DNA from: Planctomycetia bacterium
Lineage (GTDB): Bacteria; Planctomycetota; UBA1135; GCA-002686595
Assembly (NCBI GenBank): GCA_005789645.1
Contig: SXXH01000143.1
Coordinates: forward strand, 1-32,252
Direction: 5' to 3'
Length of the DNA: 32,252 nt
Part shown: positions 21,767 through 30,221 of the stretch, piece by piece
How positions within the stretch are numbered: position 1 is the stretch's first letter
Layout of the letters: every line of letters starts with the position of its first letter
The notes under the pieces: model-generated
Databases searched by the model: none
What the model saw: only the letters and a program-made list of their open reading frames with translations
Told to the model about the DNA's origin: nothing
Translations under genes and position numbers: made by a program

Positions 21767-23446
21767 ATGATCGCCGCGTTGCTTTGCGCCAGCCTGATTG
21801 CCACTCCCGCCGGCGACCGCGTCACCGGTTCGAGCTTCCAGACGCGCAGCGTCGCCTACGGCGCGCGTGGCATGGTCGCCACGAGCATCCCGCAGGCGAC
21901 GCTGGCCGGGCTGGACATCCTGCGCGCCGGCGGCAGCGCGGCCGACGCCGCCATCGCGGCCAACGCCGTCTTGTGCGTGGCCGAGCCCACTGGTTGCGGC
22001 GTGGGCGGCGACCTCTTCGCCATGGTGTGGAATCCAAGGGAGAAGCGCGTCGAGGGCCTCGAGAGCAGCGGCGCCGCGCCGCGCGAGCTTCCCCTCGAGG
22101 AGTTCGAGCAGCGCGGACTCGCGCGCATCCCCTCCTTCGGACCGCTGCCCATCTCCACGCCGGGCTGCGTCGAGGGCTGGATCGCGCTGCACGCGCGCCA
22201 TGGCAAGCTGCCGCTGGAGAAGGTCCTCGAGCCCGCCATCGAGGCCGCGACGCAGGGCGTGCCGGTGGCAGACCTCGTCGCGCACTACTGGGAACGCAGC
22301 GTGGCGCGCTTGTCGGGCGAGGCGAACTTCGCGGCCGAGATGACGATCGCGGGCCGCGCGCCGAAGAAGGGCGAGCTGTGGCGCAACCCAGGCCTCGCCA
22401 AGGTGCTCGCGCGCGTGGCGCACGCGGGGCGCGCGGGCTTCTACGAAGGCGCGACCGCGAACGCCATCGTCGAGTCGACGCGCGCGGCGGGCGGCTTCCT
22501 CTCGCTCGCCGACCTCGCCGCCCACCGCGCCAGCTGGACCACGCCGGTGTCGCTCGACTACCGCGGCGTGCGCGTGTGGGAACTGCCGCCCCCGGGCCAG
22601 GGCGTCGCCGCGCTGCAGATCCTCGGCATGCTCGAACGCTTCGATGTGCGCGCCATGGGACGCGCCAGCGAGGACTACATCCACCACTTCGTCGAAGCGA
22701 AGAAGCTCGCCTTCGAGGATCGCGCGCGCTGGTACGCCGATCCCACCTTCGTCGAAGTGCCGGTGGCGGGACTGGTCTCCGATGACTACTGCGCGGAACG
22801 CGCCGAGCTGATCGGCGCACGGAGCGCCAAGCGCGTCGCGGCCGGCAACCCGGCGCTGGAGCAAGGCGACACCATCTGCCTCGCCGTGGCCGACGAGTCG
22901 GGGATGATGGTCAGCCTGGTTCAGAGCAACTACCGCGGCATGGGCAGCGGCGTGTCCGTCGCGGACCATGGCTTCGTGCTGCAAAATCGCGGCGAGATGT
23001 TCGACTTGGCGCGCGGGCGCGCCAACACCTACGCGCCGGGCAAGCGTCCGTTCCACACGATCATCCCCTGCATGCTGACGCGCGGCGAGGAACCGTGGGT
23101 CGCGTTCGCCTTGATGGGCGGCGCGATGCAGCCGCAGGGCCACGCGCAGGTCGTCGTCAACCTGGTCGACTTCGACCTGGACTTGCAGGAAGCCGGCGAC
23201 GCGCCGCGCATCCACCCCGAGGGTTCGAGCGAGCCCACCGGCGAGCGCATGGTCGATGGCGGCCGGGTGCAGCTCGAGTCCGGGCACGACTGGGAGGTCG
23301 TGCGCGCGCTGCTGCGGCGCGGGCACGTGGTCGGCTGGAACGACGGCGAGTACGGCGGCTACCAGGCCGTCATGCGCGCCACCGAGCGCGGCGTGTGGAT
23401 CGGCGCCAGCGAATCGCGCAAGGATGGCTTGGCGCTGGGCTGGTGA
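21767..23446 (+). CDS. ggt: Gamma-glutamyltransferase family protein (Ntn hydrolase)
   Basis: 559 residues, normal length. A short signal-like hydrophobic N-terminus (MIAALLCASLIATPAGD) suggests export. The precursor should cut itself before Thr369 in QGDTICLAVAD, making Thr the nucleophile of the small subunit. SLVQSNYRGMGSGV (383-396), LQNRGEMF (405-412) and the APGKRPFHTIIP block (423-434) are classic for the family. It hydrolyses or transfers gamma-glutamyl groups of glutathione-like substrates, or as a relative acts on other amides; the usual TTHLS context is GDTICL, so the substrate could differ. A good ribosome site ggagga lies 6 nt before the ATG. Convergent with the kinase gene. Confidence 0.92.
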   Translation: MIAALLCASLIATPAGDRVTGSSFQTRSVAYGARGMVATSIPQATLAGLDILRAGGSAADAAIAANAVLCVAEPTGCGVGGDLFAMVWNPREKRVEGLESSGAAPRELPLEEFEQRGLARIPSFGPLPISTPGCVEGWIALHARHGKLPLEKVLEPAIEAATQGVPVADLVAHYWERSVARLSGEANFAAEMTIAGRAPKKGELWRNPGLAKVLARVAHAGRAGFYEGATANAIVESTRAAGGFLSLADLAAHRASWTTPVSLDYRGVRVWELPPPGQGVAALQILGMLERFDVRAMGRASEDYIHHFVEAKKLAFEDRARWYADPTFVEVPVAGLVSDDYCAERAELIGARSAKRVAAGNPALEQGDTICLAVADESGMMVSLVQSNYRGMGSGVSVADHGFVLQNRGEMFDLARGRANTYAPGKRPFHTIIPCMLTRGEEPWVAFALMGGAMQPQGHAQVVVNLVDFDLDLQEAGDAPRIHPEGSSEPTGERMVDGGRVQLESGHDWEVVRALLRRGHVVGWNDGEYGGYQAVMRATERGVWIGASESRKDGLALGW

Positions 23447-23462
23447 GGCGCGGGCGCGCGCC
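23447..23462. terminator. GC hairpin after ggt
   Basis: ggcgcg (23447-23452) and cgcgcc (23457-23462) pair across a 4-nt loop immediately after the ggt stop in the 75-bp convergent gap. No T-tract, so intrinsic termination is uncertain. Confidence 0.3.
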
Positions 23463-23521
23463 GAGGCCGCCCTTCGCGCACCTACCCTCTCTCCCCTGTC
23501 GACCCAGCCTCGCGTCGCGTA

Positions 23522-26020
23522 CTAGTCCCGCGCCAAGTCGCTCTGCACGCGCGCCAAGTCCTGGCGCACCTCTTCGATGCGCGCGCCTTCGCCGACGACC
23601 CAGATCCAATCGGCGGGCTTCGGCTCGCTGGCGCGACGATCCAGTGCGAGTTCGAGTTCGCGGATCCTCTCGAGCGCGCCCGCGTGTTGTCCGCCATGCG
23701 CGAGGAGGGCGCAGCGCACCCAGAGCAGATCCGCCGCCAGTCGCGTGGCGGAGCCATCCTCCGCGAGCAGGCGCCAGCCAGCGCAGTGCGCTTCGGCCGC
23801 GAGCAACGCGCCTTTGGCTTCGCCAGTCGCGAGCAGCGCGTTGGCCAGGGCTCCCTGCGCCTCGAGGGCCAAGGGGTGCCGCGCGGATTGCTCGCCGAAC
23901 GCCACCAACGCGCTGCGCGCGGTGGTCGCGGATTCCTCGTGCCGCTTGGCGCTCGCTTGCACATGCGCCAATTCGACATCGAGGCTCGCGACCAGCAAGC
24001 GGTGGCGACCCGACTGCTCGGCGTTGGCGCGCAACTGCAGTAGCCGCGACAAGGCCGCGTCGTCCGTGGATCTAGGGACCGAGCGCCATGCCGCGCGTTC
24101 GCGACGCCACGCGGAGTGCATGTAGCTCCAATCGAGTTCTCCCTTCGAGCGACGCAGTTCCCACACGGCGTCGTCGAAATGCCGCGCGGCCTCCTCGCCG
24201 TGCTCCGGCGCCCCGCACGCGGCGTCCAACTCGCCGAGCAGGAGCCGCGTCTGGATCACCGTCGCTGCGCGTGGGCCCAGGTTGCGCTGCAGGCGCAGGC
24301 AGCGGTCCAGCAACATGGAACGCAATCCGGGCATGGAAGCCAGCGCCTCTTCGGCCTCGCGCGGGCGGCCCAGGCCGATCGAGCTCGCCGCCAGCAAGGC
24401 GACATCGCGCGCGCGACGGAAGTCGTCGAGCGCGAGGACGCGCGTGCTCGCATGCGACTCGCGCAGGACGAGTTGGCGATCCTCGGCGCGGAACAAGCCC
24501 TCCAAGGCGCGCGCCCGCGCGTCGAGGACGAGCGACCGCATGCCCACGTCTTGGTGCTCGCTCGGCACCCGCCCATCGGCCGCTTGCAGACGGCGCAACA
24601 CGCCGTCGAAGTCGCCGACGGCCAACAACAGGCGCGCGGAGTCGAAGTGCAGGCCGAAGGCCTCCATTGGATCCGCGGTGTGCGCGGCGCGCTGGGCGAT
24701 CGTCTCGGCCAACGCGTGGCTGACTTCGTCGTTGGAGCGCTCGATGTTCCCGTAGGTCTTGGACAACTGCAACGCGTCGTCGACGCTCTTCGTAGTGCTC
24801 TCGCGCGAAGCAGCCGCGTCCCGATACAGCCCCGCGGCGAGCCCGAAGACGGCGACCAGCCCGCAGGCGATCGCCACGGTTGCCTTCTGGCGTCGCACGA
24901 CGCGCGACAGGCGCCCGAGAGGGCCCCGCACGCGCGCGGCCGGCGGCTCGCCCGCGAGGAAGCGATCCAGGTCGTCGACCACCGCGGCCATGCTCGAGTA
25001 GCGGCGGTCGCGCCGCTTGGCCATCATCTTCATCACGATGGCGGCGAGGCCCTCCTGCAACGCGGGGGCGACGAGCCGCGGATCGGGCGCGTCGTCGAGC
25101 AGGATGCGCTCGAGCAATTCGCTCTGCGTCTCGCCCTGGTGCGGCCGCTCGAGCGTGAGCGTCTCGTACAGCGACACGCCCAGCGAGTAGATGTCCGTGC
25201 GCAAGTCGACGCCCAGGCGCGAACTGGCGGCCTGCTCCGGACTCATGTAGTACGGCGTGCCCGAGAGGCGCCCCGATCGCGAGAGCGTCAAGTCGTCCTG
25301 GATCTTCGCCAACCCGAAGTCCGCGACCTTGGGTTGGCCTTCCGGCGTGAGCAGGATGTTGCCCGGCTTGATGTCGCGGTGGACCACGCCCGCTTCGTGC
25401 GCGCACCACAAGGCGGCCGCGATCTGGCGGAACAAGCGCGCGCAGCGCGACCAATGTTCCTTGCCAGGCGCGCCGCGCTCGCGCAGCTCGGCGATCATGT
25501 CGGCCAGCGACAAGCCACCCGGCACGAGCTCCATCGCGATCCAATGCAGTCCCTGGTGCTCGCCCACCTCGTGGATGGCCACGATGTGCTCGTGCGAGAT
25601 GCGTCCGCAGGCGCGCGCCTCCTTCTCGAATCTCTCCAACGACTGGTCGACGAAGGACAGGTGCGGGTAGAGGATCTTGAGCGCGACCATGCGGCGTGGC
25701 AGGCGTTGCTGCGCTTCCCAGATGCAACCCATGCCGCCGCGTCCGATCTCGCGCACGAGCCGGAACGGGCCGATCTCGGAACCGGCCGCTATGAGGCCGG
25801 CCTGCGGCTGCAGCACGCCGCGCAAGGAGATGTAGTCCTCGAGGATCTGCTCGAGGTGCGCGCGCACGTCGGGCGCATACCCGGCCAGGAACGCGCCGAG
25901 CGCAGGCGCCTCGCCCGCGCGCGATTGGTCCAGATAGACATGGAAGGCTCGCTCGGCCTGGACGCGCGGCGAGGGCTGGACCGAACCGGACTCGGCATGC
26001 AGGGGGAAGGGTTGCGCCAT
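23522..26020 (-). CDS. Membrane Ser/Thr protein kinase with helical-repeat C-terminal region
   Basis: 832 residues. An N-terminal module (about 24-67, ERAFHVYLDQSR to EQILEDYISLR) is shared with the next kinase. The kinase domain (about 84-357) has all key motifs: IGRGGMG, VALK (Lys115), HRDIKPGN (Asp216), DFGLAK (Asp234) and GTPYYMSPEQ. One transmembrane helix (379-397) follows a basic RRQK stop-transfer side. The 430-residue remainder is helical and TPR-like, probably outside the cytoplasm as a sensor. It phosphorylates Ser/Thr of unknown targets; the sigma factor encoded upstream is the natural candidate. ATG 26020 was chosen over TTG 26059, which lies inside an inverted repeat. It is the third gene of the sigma-kinase-kinase series, 112 bp after the previous one. 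Confidence 0.93.
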   Translation of the reverse strand: MAQPFPLHAESGSVQPSPRVQAERAFHVYLDQSRAGEAPALGAFLAGYAPDVRAHLEQILEDYISLRGVLQPQAGLIAAGSEIGPFRLVREIGRGGMGCIWEAQQRLPRRMVALKILYPHLSFVDQSLERFEKEARACGRISHEHIVAIHEVGEHQGLHWIAMELVPGGLSLADMIAELRERGAPGKEHWSRCARLFRQIAAALWCAHEAGVVHRDIKPGNILLTPEGQPKVADFGLAKIQDDLTLSRSGRLSGTPYYMSPEQAASSRLGVDLRTDIYSLGVSLYETLTLERPHQGETQSELLERILLDDAPDPRLVAPALQEGLAAIVMKMMAKRRDRRYSSMAAVVDDLDRFLAGEPPAARVRGPLGRLSRVVRRQKATVAIACGLVAVFGLAAGLYRDAAASRESTTKSVDDALQLSKTYGNIERSNDEVSHALAETIAQRAAHTADPMEAFGLHFDSARLLLAVGDFDGVLRRLQAADGRVPSEHQDVGMRSLVLDARARALEGLFRAEDRQLVLRESHASTRVLALDDFRRARDVALLAASSIGLGRPREAEEALASMPGLRSMLLDRCLRLQRNLGPRAATVIQTRLLLGELDAACGAPEHGEEAARHFDDAVWELRRSKGELDWSYMHSAWRRERAAWRSVPRSTDDAALSRLLQLRANAEQSGRHRLLVASLDVELAHVQASAKRHEESATTARSALVAFGEQSARHPLALEAQGALANALLATGEAKGALLAAEAHCAGWRLLAEDGSATRLAADLLWVRCALLAHGGQHAGALERIRELELALDRRASEPKPADWIWVVGEGARIEEVRQDLARVQSDLARD

Positions 26021-26042
26021 GGAAGGAGGCGGATCGGCCCCA

Positions 26043-26061
26043 CCTTGTCCAGTCGACAAGG
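26043..26061. promoter_or_regulatory. Inverted repeat CCTTGTC-N5-GACAAGG upstream of the second kinase gene
   Basis: A perfect 7-bp dyad with a 5-nt spacer lies about 22 nt before ATG 26020 on the minus strand, in the 112-bp gap between the kinase genes. It could be an operator, an mRNA hairpin that tunes translation, or a processing site. Confidence 0.42.
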
Positions 26062-26132
26062 GTACTTCAAGCAGGCGAACTCGGCTGGACTGGCGCGGGG
26101 TGCTTCGCGCAGGCCGTGGATCGCGTCAAGCC

Positions 26133-29100
26133 TCAGCGCAAGGGCGCGGCCTCGGCGGTGACGAGGCCCAGGGCTTGCCAAGAACGCCACTGTGGGCCGC
26201 CGCAGGACTGCAGACGGCGCTCCAGGCCGCGGATTTCCGCTCCCAGGCGCCGACCCTCGCGCGCCGGATGGAGCCGCAGGCACAGCAGGTCGTAGACCAC
26301 GGGCAAGTGGGAGCAGTCGACCTCCGACCCATCCACGGGCAAGGCGAGGGCGGCCGCCGAGCGCGCGGCGGCCGCCTCGTCGCCCAGCAGCAACGCGCGG
26401 CCCAAGGCGACCTGGCGCCTGGTCTCGACGAGGTGGCCGTCGGGCCGATGCTCCGGCGATTCCGGCCGCGGACCGCGACCCTCCGCGAGGGCGTCGAGGG
26501 CGTCGAGCTGCGCCGCGAAGTCGTCGCGCCGGCCCAGCAAGAGCTGCGCCGAGGCGATGTCGAGGGTGGCGGCGATGCGCAAGCGGCAGCGCACGCCCGC
26601 CTCGAGCGGCGCCTCGGCGACGAGTTGCAGCGTGCGCCTCGCGCGCCGCAACGCTTCCTCCGCCAAGCCCGACTCCAGCAAGCAGCCCGTGAACTCGTTG
26701 CGCAGATCGAAGGACTCGAGGTTGGGCAGTCCACCCGCCGCGTCGTAGGCGTCGACGAGCACGCGGCGCTCCGCCAGCAAGGCGCTCGAATCCACGCCTA
26801 GTTGGAGCAGCACGCCGAGGCGCGCGCGCTCGGCCACGACCACGCGCGAGTGCAACGGCCCGTAGCGCGCGCGGAAGGCGGCGCACAGCGCCTGCGACTC
26901 GGCGAGCAACGAAGGCGAAGCAGGCGACGATCCCCGCTCCGCCATGTTCACGCGCACGAGCACCTCGCCTGTGCGGGCCTTGAGCGTGTCGAGATGCTCG
27001 GCGCCCAGGTGCCGCTCCATGCGCGAGACGAGCGCCTCGTAGCGCGCCAACACCTCGGGCAGCGTGGGCCACTTGGGCACGGGCGAAGCCGCCCACGCGT
27101 CCAAGGCCGCAACCGTGGCGCGGAAGCGGGCCCCCAACGCCAAGGGATGGTCGGGGCCGTGCAGAAACTCGAGTTCGTCCGCCAGCTTGCCGGCATGCGC
27201 GAAGTGCTCGGCGGCGGATGTCGCGCGGCGCCGCGCCTCGCAGAGGAGGTGCAGCAAGCGCAGCTCGGAGGTCGCCAGCAACGGCGCATGCCGAGCCTCG
27301 TGCAGGAGTTGCTCGGCCAACGCCTCGCCTTCGGCCGCGAGGTCGAGATGGCACAGGGCGCGCAGCAGCTGCAAGCCCGCGTCGAGGGCGTTCGGATCGC
27401 CCGAACGCGACAGCGCGGCGCGACGCGCGCGCATGCCCTCCAGCAAGCCACCCGCGGGCGCGAGATCGGCGTGCTGACGCTCGAGCTCGGTCGCGCCGGC
27501 GCGATCCTCGCAGCGCAGCAGCAGCGAATACGACTCGCAAGCCAAGCGCCAGGTGCGCGGATGCGGATCCGCTCCGGCGGGCGAGCGGTCGACGCGCTTG
27601 GAGAGTCCGAGCAGCTCGGCGAGCAGCGGCCGCAGCGCATCGTGGTCGTCGAGTTCGGCCAAGGTGCGCGCCAGCGCTTCGCCGGCCTCGAGCCGCAAGG
27701 CATGGTCCGAGCCCGCGAGTTCCATGGCGAGCCGCAGCGATCCGGCCGCGTCGCGCAGGCTTCCGGCGATGCGCCACGAGCGTCCAGCCGCGACGCACAA
27801 GCGCGCCGCCCGCGAGCGATCGTCCCTGCGCTGCGCCTCGGCGGCGGCGAGCAGCGCGCGCGCCAGTTCCTCCGGACCCTTGGGTTCGACTTCCGCGGCG
27901 CGCGGATCCTGCAAGTCGACCAGCGAACGCAGCAGGACCTTGGCCTCCGCCGCGCGGCGGGCCGCGCCCTCGGCGCGGCTCGCGAGCAGCGCGAGCAGCA
28001 CGCTCGAGCAGGCGAGCAAGGCCGCCACGCTGGCGGCGGTCGCATGCCGTCGCGACCAGCGCGCGACGCGTTCGAGGCGACTGGGCGGGCGCGCCAGCAC
28101 CGGCACGCCATCGAGGAAGCGCTGCAAGTCCTCGGCCGCCTCGCGCGCGCAGGAGTAGCGCGCCTCCGGACGCAGGGCCCCGAGCTTGCGCACGACCAGC
28201 GCCAAGTCGCGCGGCAGCGAGGGGCGCCTGCGGCGCGGATCGGGCAAGTCGTCCGCGAGGATGCGACGCGCGAGTTCGCGCTCGTCGCCAGCCACGTGCG
28301 GACGCTCGAGCGTCAGGGCCTCGTGCAGCGTGGCACCCAGCGAATACAAGTCGCTGCGCGCGTCGAGCACGCCCGCGCCGCGCACCTGCTCGGGACTGGC
28401 GTACAGCGGGGTGCCGACCTGTTCCGCCGCGCGCGTGATCGACAACGGGCGCAAGATCGACGACGGGCCCGTGCTCGACAGCGCTTGTTCCTCGCGCGCC
28501 AGGCCGAAGTCGGCGAGCTTGGGCCGAAGCCCCGTCGCCAGCAGGATGTTCCCCGGCTTCACGTCCCTGTGCAGCACCCCCTTCTCGTGGGCGGACTGCA
28601 GCGCGCGCGCCATGTCGCGCCCGAGCGCGGCCATGCGGCGCGCATGGTCCGGCGGCGGGGCGCGACGACGCAGGTCGGCGATGTGGTCGGCGAGCGTCAA
28701 GCCGCCCTCGCAGAGCTCCATCGCGATCCAGCGCAGATCCTCGTGCACACCCACCTGGAATATGCGCACGATGTGCTCGGAGGCGAGTCCCGCAGTCACG
28801 CTGGCCTCGCGCTCGAAGCGCGCGATCGCGGAAGGCAGCAACGACAGGTGCGGGTACAGGAGCTTGAGCGCCACGCGCCGGCGCGGGAACTCCTGCCGCG
28901 CCTCCCACACGACTCCCATGCCACCGCGGCCTACTTCGCGCACGAGCTCGAAGGGCCCCACGCGGGCGCCCGCCGCGAGCCCGAAGGCATGCTCGCCGTA
29001 GTCGCGCCGCAGGCGATGGTAGTCGTCGAGGACGAGGCGCAGTTCGTGGCGCACGCTGGCGTCGAAGCCCGCCAACCATGCGTCCGCGTCGAAGTCGTCG

Positions 29101-29228
29101 GTCCTGCGCCGCTCGAGGTAGTCGGCGAAGGCGTCGTGCGCGGCGACGCGCGCGCGCGCGCGGGCTGCCGCGCTGTCCTCTTGCCGCGCGTCGGCGTCCA
29201 ATCCGTCCTCTTCGCCACTCGCGAACAT
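26133..29228 (-). CDS. Membrane Ser/Thr protein kinase with long helical-repeat C-terminal region
   Basis: 1031 residues. The same N-terminal module as its neighbour (33-74, DAFADYLERR to LVLDDYHRLR), then kinase domain 94-372 with VGRGGMG, VALK (Lys122), Glu141, HRDVKPGN (Asp222), DFGLAR (Asp240) and GTPLYASPEQ. The activation segment carries an insert of about 20 residues (SSTGPSSILRPLSITRAAEQ) rich in Ser/Thr that could be autophosphorylated. One transmembrane helix (398-417), then about 610 residues of alanine/leucine-rich helical repeats as a likely sensor. All catalytic residues are kept, so it should be active. ATG 29228 is 63 bp after the sigma factor stop, which supports an operon. 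The two kinases are clear paralogues that have diverged in their C-terminal regions. Confidence 0.94.
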   Translation of the reverse strand: MFASGEEDGLDADARQEDSAAARARARVAAHDAFADYLERRRTDDFDADAWLAGFDASVRHELRLVLDDYHRLRRDYGEHAFGLAAGARVGPFELVREVGRGGMGVVWEARQEFPRRRVALKLLYPHLSLLPSAIARFEREASVTAGLASEHIVRIFQVGVHEDLRWIAMELCEGGLTLADHIADLRRRAPPPDHARRMAALGRDMARALQSAHEKGVLHRDVKPGNILLATGLRPKLADFGLAREEQALSSTGPSSILRPLSITRAAEQVGTPLYASPEQVRGAGVLDARSDLYSLGATLHEALTLERPHVAGDERELARRILADDLPDPRRRRPSLPRDLALVVRKLGALRPEARYSCAREAAEDLQRFLDGVPVLARPPSRLERVARWSRRHATAASVAALLACSSVLLALLASRAEGAARRAAEAKVLLRSLVDLQDPRAAEVEPKGPEELARALLAAAEAQRRDDRSRAARLCVAAGRSWRIAGSLRDAAGSLRLAMELAGSDHALRLEAGEALARTLAELDDHDALRPLLAELLGLSKRVDRSPAGADPHPRTWRLACESYSLLLRCEDRAGATELERQHADLAPAGGLLEGMRARRAALSRSGDPNALDAGLQLLRALCHLDLAAEGEALAEQLLHEARHAPLLATSELRLLHLLCEARRRATSAAEHFAHAGKLADELEFLHGPDHPLALGARFRATVAALDAWAASPVPKWPTLPEVLARYEALVSRMERHLGAEHLDTLKARTGEVLVRVNMAERGSSPASPSLLAESQALCAAFRARYGPLHSRVVVAERARLGVLLQLGVDSSALLAERRVLVDAYDAAGGLPNLESFDLRNEFTGCLLESGLAEEALRRARRTLQLVAEAPLEAGVRCRLRIAATLDIASAQLLLGRRDDFAAQLDALDALAEGRGPRPESPEHRPDGHLVETRRQVALGRALLLGDEAAAARSAAALALPVDGSEVDCSHLPVVYDLLCLRLHPAREGRRLGAEIRGLERRLQSCGGPQWRSWQALGLVTAEAAPLR

Positions 29229-29291
29229 GCGTCACCGCAGCAGGGCCGGCATCCAGCGCGGGCGCGTCCCGACCGGAACGCGAGGCTGGAT

Positions 29292-30041
29292 TCAGTCGTC
29301 CTCGCGCCCTCCTTGGCGGGGAGGAGTGCGCGACTGTATGCGCTCGATGGCGCGCGACAGCGCCTTGCGCGCCGTGTCGGGCGACAGGCCGGTGGCTTCG
29401 GCCATCTCCTGCTGGCTCGCCCCGCGCAGGTGCAGGCGCACGAGCTGCTGGTCGCGCTCCGGCAGCTTCAATAAGCGGCAGATCATCTCTTCCGTCTCCT
29501 CGCGCCGACCGAGGTTCGACGAGGGCGGACGCTCGTCGGCGGGCAAGGGCAGGTCCTCCACCGACAACGGATGGCGATCGCGCTCGTCGCGACGCTGCGC
29601 CTGCATGCGACGCGCCTTGTCGGCGGCCTTCCAGCGCAAGCGCTGCGCCAAGAGCGCCACGAACTGCGCACGCGTCTCGAAATTCAGGTCCGCGATCGAA
29701 GTCCAGACCTCGCCGAAGACCGACTGCACCAGATCGCCCGTCTCCAGGAAGCGCCGCAGGCCGTCGGACAGCAGCCTGCGGCCCTTCTTGTGGGCGTCGT
29801 CGAGGAAGTAGGCCAGGAACTCGTCGGCGGCGCGCTGGTCGAGGCGCGCCGCGGCGTGGACTTCAGCCAGCACGGCGTCCTCGACCATGATGCCGCCGCG
29901 GATGCGCGACAGGATCAGCGCCTGGGCCGCGGCCGTGGAGACGACACGCTCGGAAGCCGGACCGAGCTGTTCGCGGGCGAACAGCAGGGCGGCTTCCAAA
30001 TGGTGATTCGAGGGCGAGGACATCGTTGGCAGCAGGCGCAT
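29292..30041 (-). CDS. ECF-type RNA polymerase sigma factor
   Basis: 249 residues, somewhat long for an ECF factor. Region sigma-2 spans about 85-150 (TGDLVQSVFGEVW, then AQRLRWKAADKARR, the core- and -10-binding helices). Region sigma-4 is at about 184-237, with the helix-turn-helix GASQQEMAEATGLSPDTARKALSRAIERI. The first 65 residues are an extra N-terminal extension without clear family. In planctomycetes groups of ECF factors are encoded next to Ser/Thr kinases and are thought to be controlled by phosphorylation rather than by a membrane anti-sigma. No anti-sigma gene is seen here, which fits. ATG 30041 and ATG 30023 are both possible starts; neither has a strong ribosome site. Confidence 0.9.
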   Translation of the reverse strand: MRLLPTMSSPSNHHLEAALLFAREQLGPASERVVSTAAAQALILSRIRGGIMVEDAVLAEVHAAARLDQRAADEFLAYFLDDAHKKGRRLLSDGLRRFLETGDLVQSVFGEVWTSIADLNFETRAQFVALLAQRLRWKAADKARRMQAQRRDERDRHPLSVEDLPLPADERPPSSNLGRREETEEMICRLLKLPERDQQLVRLHLRGASQQEMAEATGLSPDTARKALSRAIERIQSRTPPRQGGREDD

Positions 30042-30117
30042 GCAAGAGGCGTCCGCGACCTAGAGCGCAACTCCGGGGCGCGACGGACAACCTCCGCTGT
30101 TTCCAGGCGGCTCTTGG

Positions 30118-30123
30118 ATGCTA
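30118..30123 (-). promoter_or_regulatory. TAGCAT -10-like element upstream of the sigma gene
   Basis: The minus strand reads cgttagcatccaag about 77 nt before ATG 30041, close to the lgt element (ggctaacatcc). It may drive the sigma-kinase-kinase series, and the leader would be about 70 nt. Confidence 0.38.
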
Positions 30124-30221
30124 ACGAGTTCGATGTGCTGGACTTGCGTACCGAGCCCGAATCACGGCCGGTCCCCACCCCCCGACGGTGGCGAGGCACA
30201 TGGAGAGCGGCGGCGCCGCGG

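Noticed and set aside
20483-23326. 947-codon minus-strand frame under the propeller and ggt genes
   Set aside because: A GC-rich shadow crossing two well-supported genes, with no recognisable domain.
26802-29474. 890-codon plus-strand frame antisense to the longer kinase
   Set aside because: Shadow of a gene with all kinase motifs; its product is Arg/Gln/Ala-rich without domains.
30180-30221. Terminator after the TMTC-like gene
   Set aside because: There is a gcggcgccgc palindrome, but no stable extended stem and no T-tract on the minus strand.
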